In this document: piece after piece, positions 52,833-61,339 of the stretch | How the letters are laid out: every line of letters begins with the position of its first letter | Numbering within the stretch: position 1 is the stretch's first letter | From: JABCPE02 sp963518955 | GTDB lineage: Bacteria > Bacteroidota > Bacteroidia > Flavobacteriales > Weeksellaceae | NCBI GenBank assembly: GCA_963518955.1 | Contig: CAUQKI010000005.1 | Span: 50,284 to 114,283, forward strand | Direction: 5' to 3' | Length of the DNA stretch: 64,000 bases | Position numbers and translations under genes: made by a program | Notes under the pieces: generated by a model | Seen by the model: the letters and a program-made list of their open reading frames with translations, nothing else | Databases searched by the model: none | Told to the model about the DNA's origin: nothing

Positions 52833-54101
52833 ATGACACCACTTGCAGAAAAAATGCGCCCTAAAAGCCTTGATGAAGTCATCGGGCAGGAACACCTAAC
52901 GGGAACCAATGGCACTATCCGAAAAATGCTGGAAAATGACACGCTCAATTCGCTCATTTTCTGGGGGCCACCTGGAACGGGGAAAACCACCTTGGCAGAA
53001 ATCATCGCAGAGCAGTCAGGACGAAAATTTTTCAAACTCAATGCCATAAGCTCTGGGGTTAAAGATGTCCGCGAAATCATAGAAGAAACCAAAAGACAAA
53101 ATCTATTCAGCGGAAAAAGCCCTATTCTTTTCATTGATGAAATTCATCGGTTCAATAAAACCCAGCAGGACAGCCTACTCCACGCTGTAGAAAAAGGCTG
53201 GGTAGTTCTCATCGGCGCTACTACGGAAAACCCTAGTTTTGAGGTCGTTGCAGCATTACTCTCCCGCTGTCAGGTCTATACTCTGAAATCTCTTTCTTAC
53301 GAAAAACTGGAAGAACTGCTAAAATCAGCATTAAATCATTACAATTCTGAATTTCAGTCTAATTTTAAAATCAAAGAAAGCGAGGCTTTTATACAATATT
53401 CTGGCGGAGATGCCCGAAAACTCATCAATGGTTTAGAAATCGTTCTCAATCAGTTTTTAAAAGACAAAAACAAGGAAATTACCAGCGAAGAAATCCTCTC
53501 TGTTTTACAAGAAAATATGGTTCTCTATGACAAAAATGGAGAACAGCACTATGATATCATTTCAGCATTTATAAAGTCTATCCGTGGCTCAGACCCAAAC
53601 GCCGCGGTCTACTGGCTCGCGAGAATGCTGGCAGGAGGAGAAGACATCAGATTCATCGCCCGCAGAATGCTCATTTCTGCTTCAGAGGATATAGGTCTTG
53701 CCAATCCTAACGCCCTCACAGTGGCCACTCAGTGTTTTCAGGCAGTGAATGTTATCGGTAATCCTGAAGCCAGAATTATCCTGAGCGAATGTGCTGTATA
53801 TTTGGCTGTTTCGCCGAAAAGTAATTCTTCTTATTTAGCTATAAATGAAGCTTTGTCTTTTGTAAAGAAAACAGGAAATCTGCCCGTGCCTCTGCACCTG
53901 CGCAATGCACCTACCAAACTGATGAAAGATATGAACTACGGCAAAAACTACCAATACGCGCATGATTACAAAGAAGGTTTCGTGGAGCAGGAATTTTTGC
54001 CAGAGGAAATAAGCGGAGCCAAATTTTACGAGCCAAAACAAAACGCCACAGAGCAAAAAATTTTGGAAGAATTAAAGAAAAAATGGAAAAAATATTACTA
54101 A
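52833..54101 (+). CDS. rarA: Replication-associated recombination ATPase RarA (MgsA)
   Basis: 422 residues. LAEKMRPKSLDEVIGQEHL at the N-terminus, Walker A FWGPPGTGKTTLAEII near residue 46, Walker B PILFIDEIHRFNKTQQD near 92, then GATTENPSFEV near 130 and the C-terminal tetramer domain with GSDPNAAVYWLARML near 254. RarA acts at stalled forks, unwinding ends at gaps. Single gene after a terminator. Confidence 0.95.
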   Translation: MTPLAEKMRPKSLDEVIGQEHLTGTNGTIRKMLENDTLNSLIFWGPPGTGKTTLAEIIAEQSGRKFFKLNAISSGVKDVREIIEETKRQNLFSGKSPILFIDEIHRFNKTQQDSLLHAVEKGWVVLIGATTENPSFEVVAALLSRCQVYTLKSLSYEKLEELLKSALNHYNSEFQSNFKIKESEAFIQYSGGDARKLINGLEIVLNQFLKDKNKEITSEEILSVLQENMVLYDKNGEQHYDIISAFIKSIRGSDPNAAVYWLARMLAGGEDIRFIARRMLISASEDIGLANPNALTVATQCFQAVNVIGNPEARIILSECAVYLAVSPKSNSSYLAINEALSFVKKTGNLPVPLHLRNAPTKLMKDMNYGKNYQYAHDYKEGFVEQEFLPEEISGAKFYEPKQNATEQKILEELKKKWKKYY

Positions 54102-54143
54102 ACTCCATCTTTTCTATTTACATAAAATTCCAAACCAAAAACC

Positions 54144-54174
54144 TTTGTAAAAAACAAAAAATTGTCTACCTTTA
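54144..54174 (+). promoter_or_regulatory. Probable promoter of gcvP
   Basis: TTTG (54144-54147), 19-base spacer and TACCTTTA (54167-54174), one base off TAnnTTTG, 39 bases before ATG 54214. Nothing resembling a glycine riboswitch is visible in 54102-54213. Confidence 0.5.
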
Positions 54175-54213
54175 CCACAAACTAAGTTTCAACCTTATAC
54201 CCAATAATAACTT

Positions 54214-57069
54214 ATGAACACATCAGAATTTGTAAACAGACACATCAGCTTCAATGAAACGAACAAAAACGAAATGCTGAAAAAAGTAGGCGTTTCCAGC
54301 ATTGATGAACTGATCTCTCAGACTATTCCACATTCTATCCGATTACAAAAAGATTTAAGCATTTCAGAACCTCTGTCCGAGTTTGAAATGCTTTCTCATT
54401 CTAAAGAATTAGCTTCTGAAAATCAGCAGTTTGACTCTTACATTGGACTAGGATACCACCCTGCTATTCTTCCTGCTGTCATCCAGCGAAATATTTTGGA
54501 AAATCCTAGCTGGTATACGGCTTACACACCTTACCAAGCGGAAATTTCACAAGGGAGATTAGAGGCACTGCTTAACTATCAGACTACGATAGTAAGCCTT
54601 ACAGGTTTCCCATTAGCAAACGCTTCCCTTTTGGATGAAGGAACTGCAGCTGCCGAAGCTATGCACATGTTCTTCTCCAACAGAACAAAAGAACAAAAAA
54701 ACACAGGAGCAAATAAATTTTTCATTTCTGATGATGTTCTTCCACAAACAATCACCGTGCTGAAAACCAGAGCGGAAGGATTGGGAATAGAAATTACCGT
54801 AGGAAAACATAATGGAAATTTAGATAATTCTTATTTCGGAGCTTTACTTCAATATCCTACTAAAATAGGCGTTATAGAGGATTACACAGAAATTATAAAA
54901 TCTCTGAAAGAACAAAATATTCAAATCGTTTTAGCGTGTGATTTATTGGCTTTAGTTATGCTAAAATCTCCTGCACAGCTCGGCGCTGACTGTGCTGTCG
55001 GGACTTCCCAAAGATTCGGTATTCCTATGGGATATGGCGGGCCGCACGCCGCTTTCTACGCTTGTAAAGACGAATACAAAAGAGAAATCCCTGGCCGTAT
55101 CATAGGAGTTTCACAGGATATGTACGGAAAGAGAGCGCTCAGAATGGCTTTGCAGACCAGAGAACAGCACATCAAGCGTGAAAAAGCGACTTCCAACATC
55201 TGTACAGCGCAGGTTCTTCTGGCGGTGATGGCAGGAATGTACGCTGTCTATCACGGAGAAGCAGGACTTAAACACATTGCAGGGCAGATACATTTTAAAG
55301 CTAATGCTTTGCGAGATACTTTAGCTGAACTGGGCTACGAGGTTGAAAACAATCCAAGTTTTGACACGGTAAGATTTAAACTTAGCGAAGACAAAAAAGA
55401 GTCTTTAAAAACATTGATGGAAAACCACAAAATCAATCTAAATTATTTCGAAAATGGTTTTGTGAGCGTTGCCCTCAATGAAGCTACTACAAATAAAAAA
55501 CTCCAAAAATTAGCAGATGCTTTTGCTGAATTTGTTGGCAAAAATGCTGTTAAGATTGATTTAAAAGAACAAATCACCCTTCCTAGCAGCCTTCTAAGAA
55601 CTGATAAAGTCCTAGTAGAAGAGGTTTTCCATAAATATCACACGGAGACAGAGCTGATGCGATACATCAAAAAGCTGGAGAGAAAAGACATTTCTCTTAC
55701 ACATTCTATGATTTCGCTTGGTTCTTGTACGATGAAGCTGAATGCTGCTACAGAAATGCTGCCTTTGTCTTGGCCTGAATGGGGAAATATCCACCCTTTC
55801 GTGCCAATGGAACAGGCGAAAGGCTATCAAAAACTAATCAAAGAATTAGAAAAAGATTTAGCCGAAATCACAGGTTTTGCAGGAACTTCCCTACAGCCTA
55901 ACTCTGGTGCACAGGGCGAATACGCTGGGCTGATGGTAATCCGCGAATACCTGAAACACAAAGGCGAAGGACACAGAGACATGGTGCTTATTCCGCAGTC
56001 TGCACACGGTACGAATCCAGCTTCGGCTATCGTAGCAGGGCTAAAAGTAGTTGTAGTAAAAAATCTAGAAAACGGACAGATTGATTTTGAAGATTTAAAA
56101 GCAAAAGTAGAACAGCACAAAGAAAACCTAGCGGCATTTATGATTACATATCCGTCCACTTATGGTTTCTTTGACAATAATGTTACAGATATTATCAATC
56201 TAATCCATGCCAACGGCGGACAGGTGTACATGGATGGTGCTAATATGAACGCTCAGGTTGGATTTACCAGCCCAGGGCATATCGGTGCGGATGTGTGTCA
56301 CCTAAACTTACATAAAACCTTTGCTATCCCTCATGGCGGCGGCGGACCTGGTGTGGGGCCTATTTGTGTGGCAGAGCATTTGGTTCCGTTCTTACCTTCG
56401 AATCCAAATGTAAAAATCGGTTCAGAGCACTCTATCGATGCTATTTCTTCTGCTCCGTATGGTTCTGCCCTTGTGGTAAATATTTCCTACGCCTACATCA
56501 AAATGCTGGGAACTCAAGGACTAAAAAAAGCCACAGAATACGCTATTCTAAACGCAAATTACCTAAAAGATGTGTTAAAAGAGCATTATTCTATCCTATA
56601 CAGCAATGAAAATGAAAGAGTGGCACACGAATGTATCGTAGATTTCCGACCATTCAAAACCTATGGTATAGAAGTGGGCGATATTGCGAAACGACTGATG
56701 GACTACGGATTCCACGCGCCTACGGTGTCTTTCCCTGTGGCAGGAACTCTTATGATAGAGCCTACCGAATCCGAAAGCAAGGAAGAACTTGATAGATTTG
56801 CGGAGGCTTTGATAAACATCAAATATGAAATAGATGAAATAGCAAATGGCAAAGCTGACAAGGAAAACAATGTCTTGAAAAATGCACCACATACAGAACA
56901 ACTGGTAATCTCTGATGCATGGGACAAACCATACAGCCGAGAAAAAGCAGCATATCCTCTGGAATGGATAAGAGAAAATAAGTTCTTTGCTTCAGTTTCT
57001 CGTGTAGACGATGCCTATGGAGACAGAAATCTAATCTGTACCTGCGCTCCTACTGAGTCTTATGCATAG
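54214..57069 (+). CDS. gcvP: Glycine dehydrogenase (decarboxylating), P protein
   Basis: 951 residues, the fused form containing both halves. The N-terminal half has YIGLGYHPAILPAVIQRNIL near residue 75; the C-terminal half carries the PLP Lys in HLNLHKTFAIPHGGGGPGVGP near 697-717, with Lys about 700. It decarboxylates glycine and loads the aminomethyl group on the H protein lipoyl arm. It is far from gcvT (44774), so the system is split here. Ends at 57069 with an 80-base gap and no clear hairpin. Confidence 0.97.
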   Translation: MNTSEFVNRHISFNETNKNEMLKKVGVSSIDELISQTIPHSIRLQKDLSISEPLSEFEMLSHSKELASENQQFDSYIGLGYHPAILPAVIQRNILENPSWYTAYTPYQAEISQGRLEALLNYQTTIVSLTGFPLANASLLDEGTAAAEAMHMFFSNRTKEQKNTGANKFFISDDVLPQTITVLKTRAEGLGIEITVGKHNGNLDNSYFGALLQYPTKIGVIEDYTEIIKSLKEQNIQIVLACDLLALVMLKSPAQLGADCAVGTSQRFGIPMGYGGPHAAFYACKDEYKREIPGRIIGVSQDMYGKRALRMALQTREQHIKREKATSNICTAQVLLAVMAGMYAVYHGEAGLKHIAGQIHFKANALRDTLAELGYEVENNPSFDTVRFKLSEDKKESLKTLMENHKINLNYFENGFVSVALNEATTNKKLQKLADAFAEFVGKNAVKIDLKEQITLPSSLLRTDKVLVEEVFHKYHTETELMRYIKKLERKDISLTHSMISLGSCTMKLNAATEMLPLSWPEWGNIHPFVPMEQAKGYQKLIKELEKDLAEITGFAGTSLQPNSGAQGEYAGLMVIREYLKHKGEGHRDMVLIPQSAHGTNPASAIVAGLKVVVVKNLENGQIDFEDLKAKVEQHKENLAAFMITYPSTYGFFDNNVTDIINLIHANGGQVYMDGANMNAQVGFTSPGHIGADVCHLNLHKTFAIPHGGGGPGVGPICVAEHLVPFLPSNPNVKIGSEHSIDAISSAPYGSALVVNISYAYIKMLGTQGLKKATEYAILNANYLKDVLKEHYSILYSNENERVAHECIVDFRPFKTYGIEVGDIAKRLMDYGFHAPTVSFPVAGTLMIEPTESESKEELDRFAEALINIKYEIDEIANGKADKENNVLKNAPHTEQLVISDAWDKPYSREKAAYPLEWIRENKFFASVSRVDDAYGDRNLICTCAPTESYA

Positions 57070-57149
57070 AAAAAAGCTGTTAATGACATTATTATCCTCT
57101 ATTGGTATAATTTTTGAGAATTATTAAAACAAAAAATTTAATTTTTAAA

Positions 57150-57578
57150 ATGAAAAAGTTTTTATCAAAAAGAAGTATTTTAGTGGGTGCGCTTGCATTA
57201 GTTTTGGGTTTTATCGTTTCTTCCTGTTCTAGGGATAAAGATGATGATGCCATATACACAGCTAAACTGCAGGTTCAACATCATAGTAACAATTCAAGAA
57301 ACAGCACTGCTAACGGCTCTGTAACCTATAGAGATGCCAATGGAAACAAGAGAAAAATATATCTGAGAAGTGGAATGTCAGAAAATATTTCTTTTGAAGT
57401 AAATAAAGGATTCAAATCTTTTGTAGAAGTAAAAGCTACTGACATTTATGGTAATCTATTTGTAAAATGGACAGTAACTAAAACATACACAGGAGCTAGA
57501 GTTCAGAACTGGAGTACGAGTTTCACTTCTTACAAAGGACAAGACTTTACGGATTCTTACAAAGAGACTGTAAAATAG
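57150..57578 (+). CDS. Small lipoprotein-like secreted protein
   Basis: 142 residues from ATG 57150; an in-frame TTG upstream is not preferred. A long hydrophobic signal ends GFIVSSC followed by SRDKDDD, the same acidic Cys+1 pattern as the HmuY proteins, suggesting surface exposure. The rest is a single small beta domain with NGSVTYRDANGNKRKIYLRS near residue 57 and FVEVKATDIYGNLFVKWTVTK. The pattern suggests an immunoglobulin-like sandwich. Function unknown. It is followed by a long hairpin. Confidence 0.7.
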   Translation: MKKFLSKRSILVGALALVLGFIVSSCSRDKDDDAIYTAKLQVQHHSNNSRNSTANGSVTYRDANGNKRKIYLRSGMSENISFEVNKGFKSFVEVKATDIYGNLFVKWTVTKTYTGARVQNWSTSFTSYKGQDFTDSYKETVK

Positions 57579-57603
57579 TTCTATACATAAGTTTGTAAAT
57601 TCA

Positions 57604-57650
57604 CTGTAACCAATTCTGTTTTGTACAATCAGGATTGGTTACAGTAATTA
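57604..57650 (+). terminator. Long hairpin after the small lipoprotein gene
   Basis: CTGTAACCAAT (57604-57614) and ATTGGTTACAG (57634-57644) form a perfect 11-base stem, extended inward by TTCTG/CAGGA. The following sequence is only moderately T-rich, so it may be a weak terminator or processing hairpin. Confidence 0.6.
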
Positions 57651-57688
57651 TGTAATTTTACATTAATGAAAATGAGTTTTATATAAAA

Positions 57689-57696
57689 TATTTTTG
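57689..57696 (+). promoter_or_regulatory. -7 promoter box of the oxyR-like gene
   Basis: TATTTTTG ends just 6 bases before ATG 57703. If used, transcription would begin at or next to the start codon. No -33 TTG at standard spacing. Confidence 0.4.
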
Positions 57697-57702
57697 AAAA
57701 TC

Positions 57703-58647
57703 ATGAACATCCAGCAGTTAGAATATCTCATCGCCGTTGATAAATACAAGCATTTTGGGAAGGCGGCTTTGGCTTGTCATGTCACACAGCCTACACTCAG
57801 CGCGATGATTCAGAAATTAGAAGATGAACTTAGTATAAAAATATTTGACAGAACTACCCATCCCATCCGCACCACAGATGCTGGAGATGAGATTATTTCC
57901 TCTGCTAAGGTCGTGCTGGATAACATTACAGAACTCAAAAATAAAGCTCATTCGCTCAATAATGTATTGGCTGGGAAAATCAATCTTGGGATTATTCCTA
58001 CGGTTTCTGGATTTCTCATTCCAAACGAAATTTTTGATTTTCTAAATCAAAACCCAAAAATAGAAATGAACATCCACGAAATGAACACCGAAAACATCAT
58101 AAAATCGCTAAAATCAGGTGAAATAGATGCAGGTATCATTTCCACTCCATATCATGAAACAGAAGAATTTTTCAGTGATTTTCTTTTTAATGAAGAACTG
58201 CTGATTTATTCCTCTTATGAAAATAAAGATGAATATTTTATAGGTTCTGAGGATTTTAATTCGGATAAATTTTGGCTTTTGGAAGAAGGAAACTGTTTGA
58301 GAAAACAAATGGAATCCATCTGTCATTTAAAGGAAAACTCACTAAAACCCAAGAATTTGGAATTCTCAGCATCCAGCATCAGCACTCTTATAAAAATGGT
58401 GGATAAAACAGGAGGCATCACCGTGCTACCAGAACTTGCCGTGCAGCAGCTCTCGGAAGAACAGAAGAAAAAAGTTTTTCATTTTAAAAAACCTTTCCCT
58501 TCCAGAGAAATCAGCCTCATTTACTACAAACCAACTTATAAACAAAAGATGCTCAATGAATTTGGTTCTTTTATAAAAGATGCTTTATCAAAACATCTTA
58601 ATTACAATAAAAATCCGAAGAATTTCTCCATTATCGCTCCTCAATAA
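57703..58647 (+). CDS. oxyR: LysR-type regulator, OxyR-like
   Basis: 314 residues from ATG 57703. MNIQQLEYLIAVDKYKHFGKAA and VTQPTLSAMIQKLEDELSIKIFDR form the LysR helix-turn-helix (about 1-60). The effector domain has GNCLRKQMESICHL near residue 201, where the Cys corresponds to the first redox Cys of OxyR (GHCLRDQ in E. coli). The second OxyR Cys (E. coli C208) is not evident in the following SLKPKNLEFSASS, so a one-Cys or altered peroxide sensor is possible. It probably activates peroxide defence genes. Confidence 0.8.
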   Translation: MNIQQLEYLIAVDKYKHFGKAALACHVTQPTLSAMIQKLEDELSIKIFDRTTHPIRTTDAGDEIISSAKVVLDNITELKNKAHSLNNVLAGKINLGIIPTVSGFLIPNEIFDFLNQNPKIEMNIHEMNTENIIKSLKSGEIDAGIISTPYHETEEFFSDFLFNEELLIYSSYENKDEYFIGSEDFNSDKFWLLEEGNCLRKQMESICHLKENSLKPKNLEFSASSISTLIKMVDKTGGITVLPELAVQQLSEEQKKKVFHFKKPFPSREISLIYYKPTYKQKMLNEFGSFIKDALSKHLNYNKNPKNFSIIAPQ

Positions 58648-58655
58648 AATTTAAT

Positions 58656-58685
58656 TTTGAAGTTTAATTTTTTTATGTAAATTTG
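58656..58685 (+). promoter_or_regulatory. Promoter of metK
   Basis: TTTG (58656-58659), an 18-base spacer and TAAATTTG (58678-58685) match the Bacteroidota consensus. Transcription would begin near 58691, just before the riboswitch-like element and about 140 bases before metK. Confidence 0.75.
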
Positions 58686-58693
58686 CTTTTTAA

Positions 58694-58753
58694 AATTAAG
58701 AGGAAAAATTTGTGCTGATTGCAACCTCAATAAAAAATGCTAAAACAGAAATT
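58694..58753 (+). ncRNA. Probable SAM-II riboswitch in the metK leader
   Basis: Elements in SAM-II order: P1 5' strand GAGG (58700-58703), a U-rich loop, CTG (58715-58717), TTGCAA (58719-58724) directly before the P1 3' strand CCTC (58725-58728), then AATAAAAAATGCTAAAA (58729-58745) and CAG (58746-58748), able to pair with CTG as the pseudoknot. SAM-II is an H-type pseudoknot with conserved UUGCAA before P1' and an AUAAA..GCUAAAA strand. Position right after a promoter and before the SAM synthetase gene agrees. Not verified against a covariance model. Confidence 0.62.
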
Positions 58754-58830
58754 CTCTTTTTAGTTTCTTTATTTTGGTTTCACAGTTTATATAAATTTTT
58801 AAAATCTATAACCCAAAAATAAAGAAATTT

Positions 58831-60111
58831 ATGGCTTACTTATTTACATCAGAGTCCGTTTCTGAAGGACATCCAGACAAAATCGCAGACCAAATATCCG
58901 ATGCGCTGATAGACCATTTCTTGGCCTATGATAAGAACTCAAAAGTAGCTTGTGAAACGCTCGTAACCACTGGGCAGGTTGTCCTAGCTGGAGAAGTGAA
59001 ATCTGAGGCTTACCTTGATGTGCAGACTATCGCTAGGGAAGTTATCAATGATATTGGCTATACCAAAGGTGAATATATGTTCAATGGAGATTCTTGTGGA
59101 GTGATTTCTGCTATCCATGAGCAGTCGCCAGATATCAACCAAGGCGTGGACAGAATTACCCAAAACGCTGATTTTGAGACAAAAGCAAACGCACAAGGTG
59201 CTGGTGACCAAGGAATTATGTTCGGATATGCGACAAACGAAACCGAAAACTACATGCCACTGGCATTAGACTTGGCTCATTCTATTTTGAGAGAACTTTC
59301 TGCATTGAGGAGAGAAAATAAGGAAATCACCTACCTTCGTCCTGATGCAAAATCACAAGTTACGATAGAATATTCTGACAATCACAAGCCTGTGAGAATA
59401 GACAGCATCGTAGTTTCTACTCAGCATGATGAATTTGACACAGAAGAAAACATGCTGGCAAAAATCAGAAAAGACATCATCGAGATTTTAATTCCAAAAG
59501 TTAAAGCGAAACAAAAACCTGAAATTCAGGCGCTTTTCAATGATGATATTACATTCCATATCAACCCTACTGGGAAATTTGTAATCGGTGGCCCACACGG
59601 AGATACAGGACTTACAGGAAGAAAAATCATCGTAGATACTTACGGAGGAAAAGGCGCTCATGGAGGTGGAGCATTCTCTGGAAAAGACCCTTCTAAAGTG
59701 GATAGAAGTGCAGCCTATGCCATGAGACACATCGCTAAAAACCTTGTAGCAGCGGGAGTTGCAGATGAAATTTTGGTTCAGATTTCTTATGCCATCGGTG
59801 TTGCTAAACCTTGTGGTTTGTATATCAACACTTATGGAACTTCCAAAGTAAATCTGACTGATGGCGAAATCGCAGAAAAAGTACAGCAATTATTTGACCT
59901 GAGACCTTATGCGATAGAGCAAAACCTAAAACTGAGAAATCCTATTTACCGCGAAACAGCAGCCTATGGACACATGGGAAGAAATTATTATGTAGCGGAT
60001 AAAACCTTTAACAAAGGAGCTAAAAATGAGCTTACTATCAAAGGTTTAGAGTTTTTCACTTGGGAAAAACTGGATAAAGTAGAAGAAATCAAAAAGGCTT
60101 TCGGTCTATAA
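58831..60111 (+). CDS. metK: S-adenosylmethionine synthase
   Basis: 426 residues. FTSESVSEGHPDKIADQISDA at residues 5-25 carries the ATP-binding HPDK; GAGDQGIMFGYA near 129 and GGKGAHGGGAFSGKDPSKVDRS near 271 are the other two signatures. It makes SAM from methionine and ATP. Its about 140-base leader holds a probable SAM-II riboswitch, which would give product feedback. It ends at a clear terminator. Confidence 0.97.
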   Translation: MAYLFTSESVSEGHPDKIADQISDALIDHFLAYDKNSKVACETLVTTGQVVLAGEVKSEAYLDVQTIAREVINDIGYTKGEYMFNGDSCGVISAIHEQSPDINQGVDRITQNADFETKANAQGAGDQGIMFGYATNETENYMPLALDLAHSILRELSALRRENKEITYLRPDAKSQVTIEYSDNHKPVRIDSIVVSTQHDEFDTEENMLAKIRKDIIEILIPKVKAKQKPEIQALFNDDITFHINPTGKFVIGGPHGDTGLTGRKIIVDTYGGKGAHGGGAFSGKDPSKVDRSAAYAMRHIAKNLVAAGVADEILVQISYAIGVAKPCGLYINTYGTSKVNLTDGEIAEKVQQLFDLRPYAIEQNLKLRNPIYRETAAYGHMGRNYYVADKTFNKGAKNELTIKGLEFFTWEKLDKVEEIKKAFGL

Positions 60112-60114
60112 AAT

Positions 60115-60146
60115 AAAAAACCCACTAAAAAGTGGGTTTTTATTTT
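60115..60146 (+). terminator. Terminator after metK
   Basis: AACCCACT and AGTGGGTT pair around an AAAA loop (60119-60138) with flanking A- and T-runs. Works in both directions between convergent genes. Confidence 0.92.
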
Positions 60147-60159
60147 GTCTTAAAGATAA

Positions 60160-60396
60160 TTAATCTTCCAAATCGTCGTATTTCGCTAACTCTTCATCAC
60201 ACCATGCGAATGCTTCTTCTACTACTTTTGTAGCTTCATTTGCAACGGTTTCCTCATCATCTCCTTCCAAATCATCCAGCCATTCCACTTCTTCTTCCTC
60301 TACATTTAGGATAAATCTTGGATATTCTGTATGCACAACGAACAAATCCTCTGGAAATTCTGAATTATCTGCCATCAAAAACTTTGGTAATTTCAT
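60160..60396 (-). CDS. Small acidic conserved-type protein
   Basis: 78 residues, about one third Asp and Glu. It starts MKLPKFLMADNSEFPEDLFVV, then EYPRFILNVEEEEVEWLDDLEGDDEE and a helical end AFAWCDEELAKYDDLED. No signal peptide or known motif. The coding-like composition, its own TAACTTTG promoter and a terminator downstream support a real gene. Such short acidic proteins are widespread in Flavobacteriia without assigned function. Confidence 0.8.
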   Translation of the reverse strand: MKLPKFLMADNSEFPEDLFVVHTEYPRFILNVEEEEVEWLDDLEGDDEETVANEATKVVEEAFAWCDEELAKYDDLED

Positions 60397-60449
60397 AACT
60401 TTCTAAATTTAAATTGTTTAACTAAAAATATATACCTTATAAGGTTTTG

Positions 60450-60457
60450 CAAAGTTA
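60450..60457 (-). promoter_or_regulatory. -7 promoter box of the small acidic protein gene
   Basis: The minus strand reads TAACTTTG, 53 bases before ATG 60396. No -33 TTG at standard distance. Confidence 0.5.
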
Positions 60458-60491
60458 ATAAATATAAATGTAGTTTCTCTAAAAAATATTT

Positions 60492-61334
60492 TTATTTTAT
60501 TTTTTGTTGAGTAACGACAGATCTTGCTTTAGAAGTATTTTCAAGTGTAAGTAATTCTGTTTTTAATTTTAAATTAATAGTCATGTCTATATTCTGACTG
60601 GTAAAATAATTATTTTTCATGTCAAATAATAAAAAACCTTTTCCATCACCAGATGCAGACAAGTCCATATTTTTAACATTCTTATCTCCCATTACAAAAT
60701 CTATCAACATATCAAAATAGGCTTCCTCTTTTTCTACTTTTAAGAGTTTATATTTTACATTCATTTTCATTTCTATATCGCCCGCATTCGGTATACTTTG
60801 TTTATATGGTATAACCATATCAAAACTATCACCTATTTTTAGACCTTCTTTAGGAAATTGAGTATCCATTTCAGCAAATTGCTTAATAGATTCTATTAAT
60901 ATCTTCTTTGTGTCTTCATCGATGTTTCCTTCTACATTCTTAACCTCCATTTTCTTACCATTTACAATATCACCAATCAATTTAACTCCTTGTAAAGGAA
61001 TTTTTCTGTTTACTGTCTCTCCATTAATTTCTGCTTCGTAAAAGTATTTGGCATATTCTAATATGAATGGAACATTGTTACCTTGCTTTTTTTGTGTAGC
61101 AATGACGCTTTCTATATCTGAATTCATAGTCATTTTCATCCCATCCATTCCTATTTTATCTAACACTTCCTTGCTTCCCACAAACTTATATCATCCATCT
61201 GTATGTGTTTTATACTTAATTAAATACTCTGAATTTGGATAATACTCATACTTAAAGAAATATCTTTTCTCCTGCCCAAAAACAAGCGATGCAGAAGTAA
61301 TAAATAACAACAATACAAGTTTAAAAATTTTCAT
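60492..61334 (-). pseudogene. Secreted protein gene interrupted by an in-frame TGA
   Basis: The natural start is ATG 61334: MKIFKLVLLLFITSASLVFG is a signal peptide, followed by QEKRYFFKYEYYPNSEY and KTHTDG. Codon 48 is then TGA (61191-61193). The same frame continues without another stop for 232 codons to 60492, with normal protein-like composition: MNVKYKLLKVEKEEAYFDML and similar alternating strands, resembling the DUF6263 type of secreted protein. Only a single substitution separates it from an intact 280-residue gene. Recent inactivation, a sequencing error, or reinitiation at GTG 61181 are the options; the last would lack the signal peptide. Probably co-transcribed with the oxidoreductase gene five bases upstream. 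Confidence 0.8.
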
Positions 61335-61339
61335 ATAAA

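Noticed and set aside
54102..54213. Glycine riboswitch before gcvP
   Set aside because: The 112-base gap is AT-rich without the paired GGAGA-type aptamer cores; a promoter-like element explains it.
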